A stretch of 64,000 bases of DNA from Tectiglobus sp965215755. GTDB taxonomy: Bacteria > Pseudomonadota > Alphaproteobacteria > Rhizobiales > Hyphomicrobiaceae. Under the pieces are notes generated by a model. The model was not told the DNA's origin. It ran no database searches and worked only from the letters and a program-made list of their open reading frames with translations. The translations under genes and the position numbers were made by a program. Positions 53,110 to 61,548 of the stretch are shown piece after piece. The stretch lies in assembly GCA_965215755.1 (NCBI GenBank), contig OZ244119.1, forward strand, positions 3,100,001 to 3,164,000, written 5' to 3'. The first letter of the stretch is position 1; each line of letters opens with the position of its first letter.

Positions 53110-54239
53110 GTGTGTCGCTGACATACCTCGACTACAATGCAACTGCTCCGTTGCTGCCGGTCGCGCGTGAGGCGATGCTTGTCGCCTTGGATGTGGCAGG
53201 CAATCCGTCTTCGGTGCATGGCGCAGGCCGGTCCGCGCGGAAAATCGTGGAAGATGCCCGTGAGAAAGTTGCCGCATTGGTGGGTTCCAAGGCGGGAAAT
53301 GTTGTCTTCACGAGTGGTGCTACGGAAGCGAATGCTTGGGTCCTATCCCGGCAGTGGGACACAGTTTTGCTGCCTAAGATCGAGCACGACTCTGTTCTGG
53401 CGCCAGCCCGCTTGTCCGGTGCTGACATCATCGAACTTGACGCAGACCCGCATGGTCAGACGACCTTTGATCAGATTGTGGCGTTAGCGACGAAGGGTGC
53501 CGAGAGACCTGAGCGGGTTCTGGTCGCGCTGCAGGCGGCAAACAATGAGACGGGCAGCCTGCAACCTGTTTCTCAAGCCTCCGATATATGTCGCGAGCAC
53601 GGGTGCGCTTACCATTGCGATGCTGTGCAAGCTGCCGGGCGTGTGCCTTTGGATTTCGATGCGCTGGGTGCTACGACGATGTCGATTTCGTCCCATAAAC
53701 TGGGCGGGCCGATGGGTGTTGGCGCGCTTGTTCTGAAAGAGGGTTTCGACCTATCGCCTCTGATTGTTGGCGGCGGTCAGGAGAAACGCCGCCGGGCCGG
53801 CACAGAGAATGTTGCCGGCATTGCAGGATTTGGCGCAGCGGCAGCCGCTGCCGTTTCCCAGCTGAGTGATATTCAGCGCATCGAGCAACTTCGGGACCGG
53901 CTTGAGAGCGAGCTCGTCAAGCTGACGCCCGGCGCGCAGATCATTGGACAGGGTGGACCGCGGATCGCAAACACAACATGCGTCGCGATGCCTGGACAGT
54001 CATCAGAGATCCTGCTGATCAAGTTCGATCTGGCCGGTGTTGCCGTGAGTTCAGGTTCGGCCTGTTCGTCCGGAAAGGTGGGCACCAGCCATGTCCTAAC
54101 TGCGATGGGTATCGATGCCGACACGGCACGGAGTGCGATCCGGATCAGTTTGGGTTGGAATACATCCGCAGCCGACATTGAAACGTTTCTGAGTACGTGG
54201 AGCGAAATATTGGGGGATCGGACACGCGCCGTGGCGTGA
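53106..54239 (+). CDS. Class I cysteine desulfurase (IscS/NifS-like)
   Basis: A 377-residue PLP enzyme. YLDYNATAPLLPVAREAMLV at the start, PLP-Lys in ISSHKLGGPMGVGAL, GGGQEKRRRAGTENVAGIAG, and the mobile catalytic Cys in SSGSACSSGKVGTSHVL match class I desulfurases. It removes sulfur from cysteine and passes it to the SufBCD scaffold. A class II enzyme (SufS) is encoded later in the same operon, so two sulfur donors are present. ATGA overlap with iscR. Confidence 0.93.
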   Translation: MSVSLTYLDYNATAPLLPVAREAMLVALDVAGNPSSVHGAGRSARKIVEDAREKVAALVGSKAGNVVFTSGATEANAWVLSRQWDTVLLPKIEHDSVLAPARLSGADIIELDADPHGQTTFDQIVALATKGAERPERVLVALQAANNETGSLQPVSQASDICREHGCAYHCDAVQAAGRVPLDFDALGATTMSISSHKLGGPMGVGALVLKEGFDLSPLIVGGGQEKRRRAGTENVAGIAGFGAAAAAAVSQLSDIQRIEQLRDRLESELVKLTPGAQIIGQGGPRIANTTCVAMPGQSSEILLIKFDLAGVAVSSGSACSSGKVGTSHVLTAMGIDADTARSAIRISLGWNTSAADIETFLSTWSEILGDRTRAVA

Positions 54240-54303
54240 TGTCGATCAACCAGTGACAGTGAAATGCCGCCGGATTGAACCGGCGGACAAAGTGGAGATG
54301 AGC

Positions 54304-55824
54304 ATGCCAGCCGTTCAAGAGACGATCGAACAAGTCAAACAAATTGACGTCGATCAGTATAAGTATGGCTTCACAACTGACATCGAAACGGTGAAAGCGC
54401 CGAAGGGACTGAGCGAGGATATCGTCAAGTTCATTTCGGACAAGAAGGAAGAGCCTGCATGGATGCTGGAGTGGCGCCTTGATGCCTATGAGCGCTGGCT
54501 GGCCATGAAGGAGCCGAACTGGGCGAAAGTCAATTATCCAAAGATCGACTTTCAGGATCTCTATTACTACGCCGCACCGAAAAATACCGAAGGTCCCAAG
54601 TCGCTCGATGAGGTGGACCCCGAATTGCTGCGTACTTACGAAAAGCTGGGTATCCCGCTCAAGGAGCAGGAGATCCTGGCTGGTGTGCGTAAGCAGGGCG
54701 AACCGAGCGAACTCGATGATGGTGATGCGCCGAGCGGCAGCTATGGCAAAGTCGCGGTTGATGCGGTGTTTGACTCCGTTTCGGTTGTTACGACTTTCAA
54801 GAAAGAACTGGCTAAGGCCGGCGTTATTTTCTGCTCGATTTCAGAAGCGCTGCGCGAGCACCCTGAACTGGTCAAAAAGTACTTGGGTACGGTCGTGCCA
54901 AAGTCCGACAACTACTACGCTGCATTGAACTCAGCGGTGTTCTCTGACGGATCATTTGTCTACATCCCAGAGGGCGTGCGCTGTCCGATGGAATTGTCGA
55001 CTTATTTCCGCATCAACGAGATGAACACGGGGCAGTTCGAACGCACGCTCATCATCGCTGATAAGGGATCTTATGTTTCGTATCTGGAAGGCTGTACGGC
55101 TCCGATGCGCGACGAGAACCAGTTACATGCTGCCGTCGTGGAGTTGATTGCTCTGGATGATGCTGAGATCAAGTACTCAACTGTTCAGAACTGGTATCCG
55201 GGCGACAAGAACGGCAATGGTGGTGTCTATAACTTCGTGACCAAGCGGGGGGATTGCCGAGGACATTCGTCCAAGATCTCCTGGACGCAGGTTGAGACCG
55301 GTTCAGCGATTACCTGGAAATATCCCAGCTGCATTCTGCGTGGTGACAACTCACGCGGTGAGTTCTACTCGATTGCGGTATCAAACGGCTATCAGCAAGT
55401 CGACAGTGGCACCAAGATGATCCATCTCGGCAAAAACACGTCGAGCCGCATCATCTCCAAGGGTATTGCCGCCGGAAACTCAGACAACACCTATCGAGGC
55501 TTGGTGTCTGCCCACCGCAAAGCGACCAACGCACGTAACTTCACGGTCTGTGACTCGCTTCTGATCGGCAACAAGTGCGGTGCGCATACGGTGCCATATA
55601 TTGAAGCCAAGAACTCATCATCGCACTTTGAGCACGAGGCGACCACGTCCAAGATCTCAGAGGACATGTTGTTTTACTGCCGGCAGCGCGGACTGAATGA
55701 GGAAGAGGCTGTTGCACTGGTCGTGAATGGTTTCGTCCGGGATGTACTGCAGCAGCTGCCGATGGAGTTCATGGCAGAAACCCAAAAGCTGATTGGTATC
55801 TCATTGGAAGGTAGCGTCGGCTAG
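54304..55824 (+). CDS. sufB: Fe-S cluster scaffold SufB
   Basis: A 506-residue SufB. Landmarks are TDIETVKAPKGLSEDIVKFI at the N-terminus, PEGVRCPMELSTYFRINEMN, the Cys-containing GDCRGHSSKISWTQVETGSA, and SLLIGNKCGAHTVPYIEAKN with EHEATTSKISEDMLFYCRQR near the end. The conserved Cys in NKCGAH and the His/Glu in FEHEAT are the proposed cluster-assembly residues. It works with SufC and SufD. The ATG at 54304 follows GGAG at 5 bases; 54298 is too close to it. It starts 64 bp after the desulfurase gene. Confidence 0.97.
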   Translation: MPAVQETIEQVKQIDVDQYKYGFTTDIETVKAPKGLSEDIVKFISDKKEEPAWMLEWRLDAYERWLAMKEPNWAKVNYPKIDFQDLYYYAAPKNTEGPKSLDEVDPELLRTYEKLGIPLKEQEILAGVRKQGEPSELDDGDAPSGSYGKVAVDAVFDSVSVVTTFKKELAKAGVIFCSISEALREHPELVKKYLGTVVPKSDNYYAALNSAVFSDGSFVYIPEGVRCPMELSTYFRINEMNTGQFERTLIIADKGSYVSYLEGCTAPMRDENQLHAAVVELIALDDAEIKYSTVQNWYPGDKNGNGGVYNFVTKRGDCRGHSSKISWTQVETGSAITWKYPSCILRGDNSRGEFYSIAVSNGYQQVDSGTKMIHLGKNTSSRIISKGIAAGNSDNTYRGLVSAHRKATNARNFTVCDSLLIGNKCGAHTVPYIEAKNSSSHFEHEATTSKISEDMLFYCRQRGLNEEEAVALVVNGFVRDVLQQLPMEFMAETQKLIGISLEGSVG

Positions 55825-55973
55825 ATCACATTCCACCGCCGGCACGATGTGGCGATCCCACGTCCATTGTGTTGGCCAATAATACAAGATGATCTGAACA
55901 AGAAGTCTATGGGACGGTGCTGCTATTTGGCGGATTTGATAGCACACCAAACTTGTCTGGAGGACGTAGCAGG

Positions 55974-56192
55974 ATGGCGATGAATATTTCGCAATTGGAG
56001 CGGGACTGGTTAGCAGCGGAGGAACTGGCGGACCAGATCAAGGCGCAGACGAAACAGATTCGTGAGACCGGCGAAATTGAAGTGTCGATGGGTAACGTGG
56101 ATGAGTTGGTTGCCAAAAGGGATGAAGCAGAGCGCGCAGCGAGCGAAGCCTTTGACAGACTGTGGTCAGCGCGAGAGCAGCAAGTCGCTTAA
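55974..56192 (+). CDS. Small coiled-coil-like protein inside the suf operon
   Basis: A 72-residue, strongly helical and charged protein (LERDWLAAEELADQIKAQTK, VDELVAKRDEAERAASEAFD) with heptad-like spacing and no Cys, signal or membrane segment. GGAGG lies 10 bases before the ATG. It lies 149 bp after sufB and 33 bp before the next small gene. It is not a known Suf protein. Its steady place in the operon suggests a part in cluster assembly or sulfur handling, which is inference only. Confidence 0.6.
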   Translation: MAMNISQLERDWLAAEELADQIKAQTKQIRETGEIEVSMGNVDELVAKRDEAERAASEAFDRLWSAREQQVA

Positions 56193-56225
56193 GCAAGCGG
56201 CCGGAGCTTTGGCAAATAGGGTGGC

Positions 56226-56459
56226 GTGAGCGTGGTTGGCCGGATCCTTATCTACGGTTTGATGCTTGGAGTGTTGCTGCTCCTCGCAACGGATCCGACC
56301 GTCATGTCCATTGGCGGCCCGTCCAGTCTGAGTGTGCCTGGAGGTGGTCTGTCTGTGACGGATCCATCTCCGATTTACCTGATTCCGATCGCACTTTTGG
56401 TGTGGGTGGTTTTGAGACGACGTAGGCAACGGCCGACAGAAGACGAATATCAAGATTGA
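56226..56459 (+). CDS. Small membrane protein inside the suf operon
   Basis: A 77-residue protein with two hydrophobic segments: RILIYGLMLGVLLLLATDPT at residues 6-25 and about 47-65 (SPIYLIPIALLVWVVLRRRR), a polar loop between and a charged C-terminal tail. The start is GTG at 56226. It lies 21 bp before sufC. No family is recognised. A membrane partner of Suf is not part of the standard machinery, so this is unusual. Confidence 0.6.
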   Translation: MSVVGRILIYGLMLGVLLLLATDPTVMSIGGPSSLSVPGGGLSVTDPSPIYLIPIALLVWVVLRRRRQRPTEDEYQD

Positions 56460-56480
56460 TCTGAGCAACGGAAAAGTAAA

Positions 56481-57236
56481 ATGCTGGAAATCAAGAACCT
56501 ACATGTCAAGCTAGAAGACGAAGACAAGCCGATCATTAACGGGCTTTCGGTCAGTGTTCCGAAGGGTGAAGTTCATGCCATCATGGGCCCGAACGGCTCT
56601 GGTAAGTCCACGTTGTCGTATGTGCTCGCGGGCCGTGACGGCTATGAGGTGACTGACGGGGAGATCCTCTGGAATGGCGAAGACATTCTCGAGATGGAAC
56701 CTGAAGAGCGCGCTGCGTCTGGTGTTTTTCTCGCATTCCAATATCCGATGGAAATCCCAGGCGTTGCCGGGCTGACGTTCTTGCGCACAGCCGTCAATGC
56801 TCTCCGCAAGAAGCGCGGGCAGGATGAACTCAAAACGCCTGACTTCCTACGCCTTGTGAAACAGAAGGGTGGCGAACTCAACATCGATGTCGAGATGTTG
56901 AAGCGTCCGGTCAATGTCGGGTTTTCCGGCGGTGAGAAGAAGCGATCAGAGATACTGCAGATGGCCATGTTGGAGCCAACGCTCTGCGTGCTGGATGAAA
57001 CGGATTCTGGTCTTGATATTGATGCGCTGAAGGTTGTGTCTGACGGCGTTAACGCGCTGCGGTCGCCAGACCGTTGCATGCTTGTCATAACGCATTACCA
57101 ACGCCTCCTAAACTACATTGTACCCGACCGCGTTCATGTGCTCGCCAATGGACAGATCAAGGCATCCGGCGACAAAGAGCTTGCGTTGGAACTCGAGAAG
57201 TCCGGCTACGGAGCCTACGTCGACAAAGCGGCTTAG
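56481..57236 (+). CDS. sufC: SufC, Fe-S assembly ATPase
   Basis: A 251-residue ABC-type ATPase. Walker A is GPNGSGKSTLSYVLAGRDG, the SufC-specific FLAFQYPMEIPGVAGLTFLR, signature NVGFSGGEKKRSEILQMAML and Walker B LCVLDETDSGLDIDALKVVS. It drives conformational change of SufB-SufD during cluster assembly. Length is typical. It is 42 bp before sufD. Confidence 0.97.
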   Translation: MLEIKNLHVKLEDEDKPIINGLSVSVPKGEVHAIMGPNGSGKSTLSYVLAGRDGYEVTDGEILWNGEDILEMEPEERAASGVFLAFQYPMEIPGVAGLTFLRTAVNALRKKRGQDELKTPDFLRLVKQKGGELNIDVEMLKRPVNVGFSGGEKKRSEILQMAMLEPTLCVLDETDSGLDIDALKVVSDGVNALRSPDRCMLVITHYQRLLNYIVPDRVHVLANGQIKASGDKELALELEKSGYGAYVDKAA

Positions 57237-57278
57237 ACCGCATCGGCGTTTGGTATTTTGAGCAATCAGGCAAAGACA

Positions 57279-58598
57279 ATGACAAACATTTCGATCGTGA
57301 GGACGAAGGCTGAGGAAGGTTACGCTGCGGCGTTTGCTGACGTCGCAGATAAGCTCCCTGGAACGGATGCAGTGCGTCAGGCGCGCGCGGCTGCCATTCA
57401 GGCCTTCCAGGATAAAGGACTGCCGCATCGGCGTATCGAAGAGTGGAAGTATACGGATCTGCGATCAGAGATCGCTGATGCCGCACAGCCGAGCGCGGGG
57501 AAGAAAACTGGTGCGGTCGACGCATCGGCGCTCGAAACGGCGCTCGGTCCACTGGCCGGCGTTGAAGCCGACCGGATGGTGTTCGTCGACGGTGTATATC
57601 AAGCTGAACTCTCAAGGATTAGTGGTCAGGCTGGATTGACCGTATCTTCGCTCGCGGCGGCGTTGAATGGCGAGCAGGGGACAGAATTACTCGCTGTCGG
57701 ATCAAATGACGATGCCGTTGTCGCCTTGAACTCTGCATTCGCGGTCGATGGTGCGATCGTCGAAATCGAGAAGGGTGCTGAACTCGCTCACCCATTTATG
57801 TTGGTGTTTGTGCGAGCCGGTGACAGCTCCGCGCTGACGACAACGCGGAATGTGATTCAGGTTGGCTCGTCAGCGCGCGCGACGATCCTTGAAGCCCATG
57901 TCGGTTTGGCTGGCTCCAAGAGTGGACAGACCAACACGTTTTCACAAGTCTCAGTCGGTGATGGCGCTGAAGTTTCGCACATTAAGGTTGGCGTTGAAGC
58001 AGGTTGCACACATCTGGCGACCTGGATCGCGAATGTCGGCCAGGATGCCAACTATAGCGCTTTTAGTTTTACGGCAGACGTTGCGTTGGCGCGGAACCAG
58101 GTGTTTGCCAGTTATTCCGGTGAGAACGCCAAGGTTGATATCTCAGGTGCTTTCTTGGCGCGCGGCGAGGAACACATCGACAATACGCTTGTCGTTACCC
58201 ACGAAGTGCCCGGATGTGAAAGTCGTGAGCTCTTCAAGGGTGTTCTGGATGACAAGGCGCGTGGTGTCTTTCAGGGGAAAGTGATTGTCCATCCTGAGGC
58301 CCAGAAAACTGATGGCAAACAGATGGCGCAAGCCTTGATGCTGTCACCGGATTGTGAGTTCGATTCGAAGCCAGAGCTTGAGATTTACGCCGATGATGTT
58401 GCCTGTGGCCATGGTTCGACATGTGCGGAGCTGGACCCGGATCTGGTCTTCTATTGCCGTTCACGTGGAATACCCGAGGAAACGGCACGAGCATTGTTGA
58501 TCGAGTCCTTCATTGGCGAAGCGATTGAACAAATTGAAGACGAAGCCATCTCAGATGCGCTATTGGATGTAGCGCGCGGTTGGTTGGCGCGGAAATAG
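57279..58598 (+). CDS. sufD: SufD, Fe-S assembly protein
   Basis: A 439-residue SufD. RRIEEWKYTDLRSEIADAAQ near residue 50, the beta-helix core (GCESRELFKGVLDDKARGVF, FQGKVIVHPEAQKTDGKQMA), and the C-terminal ADDVACGHGSTCAELDPDLV with the conserved His in CGHGST. It pairs with SufB and SufC. The ATG at 57279 is preferred over a TTG at 57258. It ends 15 bp before sufS. Confidence 0.95.
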   Translation: MTNISIVRTKAEEGYAAAFADVADKLPGTDAVRQARAAAIQAFQDKGLPHRRIEEWKYTDLRSEIADAAQPSAGKKTGAVDASALETALGPLAGVEADRMVFVDGVYQAELSRISGQAGLTVSSLAAALNGEQGTELLAVGSNDDAVVALNSAFAVDGAIVEIEKGAELAHPFMLVFVRAGDSSALTTTRNVIQVGSSARATILEAHVGLAGSKSGQTNTFSQVSVGDGAEVSHIKVGVEAGCTHLATWIANVGQDANYSAFSFTADVALARNQVFASYSGENAKVDISGAFLARGEEHIDNTLVVTHEVPGCESRELFKGVLDDKARGVFQGKVIVHPEAQKTDGKQMAQALMLSPDCEFDSKPELEIYADDVACGHGSTCAELDPDLVFYCRSRGIPEETARALLIESFIGEAIEQIEDEAISDALLDVARGWLARK

Positions 58599-58613
58599 AT
58601 CAGGAGCGCATAT

Positions 58614-59876
58614 ATGAACAACACTGCGCAGCACTTGAGGGTCGTTTCATCATCGAAGCCTTTCGATGTTGAGACAATCCGGACAGACTTTCCCATTCTC
58701 TACCGGGATGTGAATGATAAGCCTCTCGTTTATCTCGATAGTGCTGCATCCGCTCAGAAGCCGCGTTCCGTTATTGAAGCGATGGATCACAGCCTTCGAT
58801 TCGAGTATGCGAATGTTCATCGCGGTATTCACTATCTCTCGAATACTGCGACGCAACGCTATGAGGATGCGCGTGAAGCGACACGGCGGTTCTTGAATGC
58901 CGCTGATGTTGACGAGATCATCTTTACCAAGAATGCGACCGAAGCGGTCAATCTGGTCGCCTATGCCTGGGGAATGGATAACATTCAGGAGGGCGATGAG
59001 ATCATTCTTTCGATCATGGAGCACCACGCGAACATTGTGCCGTGGCACTTTCTGCGCGAGCGCAAGGGTGCAGTTATCAAGTGGGCGCCTGTTTCGGAGA
59101 CAGGTGAGTTTCTGTTCGAAGAGTTCGAGAAGCTCATTACGCCGCGGACAAAAATGATCGCGATGACGCATATGTCCAACGTTCTTGGTACCGTTGTACC
59201 GATTGAGGATGTGGTACGCGTTGCGCATGCCCAGGGCATTCCCGTGTTCGTCGACGGTGCTCAGTCCGCGGTCCACATGGCAGTTGATGTGCAAGCGATG
59301 GACGTCGATTTCTTTGCATTCACCGGTCACAAAGTTTATGGGCCGTCAGGTATCGGTGTGCTCTACGGCAAGAAAGAATGGCTCTCAAAGCTGCCGCCGT
59401 TCCTTGGTGGCGGAGCGATGATTGAGAGTGTTACGACCGATGACGTCACCTATGGTCCGACGCCGACCCGCTATGAGGCTGGGACGCCACCAATCGTGGA
59501 AGCTGTCGGGCTTGGGGCTGCCCTCGACTATATGATGCAGATCGGGCGCCGTGAAATTGCTGCTTACGAGCACGAATTGGTCACCTATGCACACAGCCGG
59601 CTCGATGAGCTGAACTGGCTGAAAGTCTATGGCACGGCTGAGGGCAAAGGCGGAATTGTCTCGTTCACGATGGATGGGCTTCATCCGCATGACATTTCTA
59701 TGGTGGTCGATCGCTCAGGCGTCGCCATCCGGGCTGGACACCACTGTGCCCAACCCCTAATGGATCGCTTCGGCGTTCCCGCGATGTGTCGAGCCTCGTT
59801 CGGGCTCTACAACACAAAACAGGACGTTGATGCCCTGGTCGAAGCGCTCAAAAGGGCGCATGATCTTTTTGCATAA
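58614..59876 (+). CDS. sufS: SufS, class II cysteine desulfurase
   Basis: A 420-residue enzyme. YLDSAASAQKPRSVIEAMDH at the N-terminus, PLP-Lys in FFAFTGHKVYGPSGIGVLYG, and the catalytic Cys in AIRAGHHCAQPLMDRFG, as in class II desulfurases. It normally works with a sulfur acceptor such as SufE or SufU; neither is seen in this window, so the acceptor may be elsewhere or the two desulfurases share duty. AGGAG precedes the ATG by 8 bases. Confidence 0.96.
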   Translation: MNNTAQHLRVVSSSKPFDVETIRTDFPILYRDVNDKPLVYLDSAASAQKPRSVIEAMDHSLRFEYANVHRGIHYLSNTATQRYEDAREATRRFLNAADVDEIIFTKNATEAVNLVAYAWGMDNIQEGDEIILSIMEHHANIVPWHFLRERKGAVIKWAPVSETGEFLFEEFEKLITPRTKMIAMTHMSNVLGTVVPIEDVVRVAHAQGIPVFVDGAQSAVHMAVDVQAMDVDFFAFTGHKVYGPSGIGVLYGKKEWLSKLPPFLGGGAMIESVTTDDVTYGPTPTRYEAGTPPIVEAVGLGAALDYMMQIGRREIAAYEHELVTYAHSRLDELNWLKVYGTAEGKGGIVSFTMDGLHPHDISMVVDRSGVAIRAGHHCAQPLMDRFGVPAMCRASFGLYNTKQDVDALVEALKRAHDLFA

Positions 59877-59897
59877 TGAGCTGCGGACTTTACTGAG

Positions 59898-60365
59898 ATG
59901 GACGACATGACCGATACGCGTGACCGCCTTGATCTGGCAACGAAACTGAATACCGACGCTGGTGATCCGTTGCCGGAGCCTGCCGAAGCTTTGCTCGGTC
60001 CAAAGTCCGTGGCAGAGGGCGGGACGCCGGTCGAAGGATCTGCTCTTTCGCAGGAGGAAATTGAGCAGCTGACCGCGGACATCGTGGCTGCCATCAAAAC
60101 GGTCTATGACCCGGAAATTCCGTGCGACATCTATGAACTTGGATTGATCTACAAGATTGATGTCGATGATGAGCGCAACGTCGACGTCGAAATGACCCTG
60201 ACTGCGCCAGGGTGCCCTGTGGCCGGTGATATGCCGGTGTGGGTGGAGAATGCTGTGAATTCTGTCGCTGGTGTCAGTGGGACGACAGTGGAGCTGACGT
60301 TCGATCCGCCTTGGGATATGAGCCGGATGTCGGACGAGGCGCGGTTGGCGTTGAACATGTTCTGA
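59898..60365 (+). CDS. DUF59/MIP18-type Fe-S maturation protein (SufT-like)
   Basis: A 155-residue protein. The N-terminal 60 residues are acidic and variable; the DUF59 domain follows (IKTVYDPEIPCDIYELGLIY, MTLTAPGCPVAGDMPVWVEN, VELTFDPPWDMSRMSDEARL). The conserved Cys in APGCPV and the DPPWDMSRMS end match SufT/PaaD-like factors that help deliver Fe-S clusters. It starts 21 bp after sufS and is followed by sufA. It is not a carboxylate-binding PaaD because no paa genes are present. Confidence 0.9.
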   Translation: MDDMTDTRDRLDLATKLNTDAGDPLPEPAEALLGPKSVAEGGTPVEGSALSQEEIEQLTADIVAAIKTVYDPEIPCDIYELGLIYKIDVDDERNVDVEMTLTAPGCPVAGDMPVWVENAVNSVAGVSGTTVELTFDPPWDMSRMSDEARLALNMF

Positions 60366-60468
60366 TCAGTTTTGTGACTCGTAGAGATGAGAAACTCGAC
60401 TTTTACGACCTTCAGATTATCTTGATAACAAAGAAGAACTCAACGCTTGGCGACAGGACGCTAGTCAG

Positions 60469-60858
60469 ATGGCAAATGCAACTCGACCAAGACCGCAAAT
60501 CATGACGCTGACTGATGCAGCGGCAGAGCGTGTCCGCTCTATCATGGCGACGAAGCCCAATGCGGTTGGCTTGAAGATTGGTCTCAAGAAGGGCGGTTGC
60601 GCTGGAATGGAGTACACGCTGGAGTGGGCGGAGGAAACAGGCAAGTTTGACGAGATAATTGATGTCGACGGCGCCAAGGTGATTATTGATCCGATGGCGA
60701 CGCTGTACATTCTTGGCACCGAAATGGATTATCAGGTCGATAAGCTCTCCGCGCAGTTTGTATTCAATAATCCAAATCAGACGTCTGCCTGTGGCTGCGG
60801 TGAGTCCGTTGAACTCCGTCCGGCTGACCAAATGCGCCTTGAGGAAATGAAGGCCTGA
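60469..60858 (+). CDS. sufA: A-type Fe-S carrier protein
   Basis: A 129-residue HesB/IscA-family protein. The three conserved Cys are Cys44 in LKKGGCAGMEY and the CxC in QTSACGCGESVEL near residue 110. It carries clusters from the SufBCD complex to target proteins. The sequence is close to SufA/IscA. It stands 103 bp after the DUF59 gene and 27 bp before the DUF924 gene. Confidence 0.92.
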   Translation: MANATRPRPQIMTLTDAAAERVRSIMATKPNAVGLKIGLKKGGCAGMEYTLEWAEETGKFDEIIDVDGAKVIIDPMATLYILGTEMDYQVDKLSAQFVFNNPNQTSACGCGESVELRPADQMRLEEMKA

Positions 60859-60885
60859 TTGTTTCCACACGAGGCTCTGCAGACC

Positions 60886-61440
60886 ATGACAACCGAGGCG
60901 ACCTGGGTCGATGCTGTTCTGAAATTTTGGTTTGATGAGCTTGAGACCGAGCAGTGGTTCAAAAAGGACGATGCTGTCGACGAAGCCATTCAGCAGCGCT
61001 TCGAACACGTTCACAAGCAAATCTCGACGTTAGATGTTGAAGAGTTGGCGGCCACACCGCGCACTGCGCTGGCGGCTGTGATCGTGCTTGATCAATTCTC
61101 GCGCAATATGTTCCGTGGCACGCCACGATCCTTTGACAGCGACTCCAAGGCGCTCCAGCTTGCCCGTGCGATCGTCGACCGTGACCTGTTGCGCAGTTTC
61201 AGTGTGGATCAGAAGGCGTTTTGCTACCTGCCTTTTGAGCACAGTGAAGACATGGCTGATCAGCAGCGTTCTGTAGACCTCTTCCGAGCGCTGGGCGATG
61301 ACAATTACGCGAAATACGCTGAGGCGCATCTCGACGTGATTGAGAAGTTCGGCCGCTTCCCGCATCGCAATGAGATCTTGGGGCGTGCATCAACGCCAGC
61401 GGAAGAGGCATATCTCGCCGAACCGGGGAGTGGTTTCTAG
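60886..61440 (+). CDS. DUF924-family protein
   Basis: A 184-residue all-helical protein of the DUF924 family, with VLKFWFDELETEQWFKKDDA near the start, VIVLDQFSRNMFRGTPRSFD, ARAIVDRDLLRSFSVDQKAF and the C-terminal GRFPHRNEILGRASTPAEEA. The fold resembles tetratricopeptide-like helical repeats; the biochemical role is unknown. ATG at 60886 is preferred to a TTG at 60859. It ends the suf gene run. A link to Fe-S proteins is only suggested by position. Confidence 0.88.
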   Translation: MTTEATWVDAVLKFWFDELETEQWFKKDDAVDEAIQQRFEHVHKQISTLDVEELAATPRTALAAVIVLDQFSRNMFRGTPRSFDSDSKALQLARAIVDRDLLRSFSVDQKAFCYLPFEHSEDMADQQRSVDLFRALGDDNYAKYAEAHLDVIEKFGRFPHRNEILGRASTPAEEAYLAEPGSGF

Positions 61441-61459
61441 AGCTGGTTGTCACCAGCTC
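61440..61459. terminator. Stem-loop after the suf operon
   Basis: GAGCTGGT, loop TGTC, ACCAGCTC is a perfect 8-bp hairpin that begins at the last base of the DUF924 stop codon. No T tract follows. It may end or stabilise the suf transcript, before the convergent helicase gene. Confidence 0.5.
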
Positions 61460-61548
61460 GAAACAGGACTGAATTCAACGATTGTCGTCTAACACCAAGG
61501 GCGGATTGTCAGCAGGTCGAGTTAGAGGTCTCGCTCAGTGCTCAGAGA

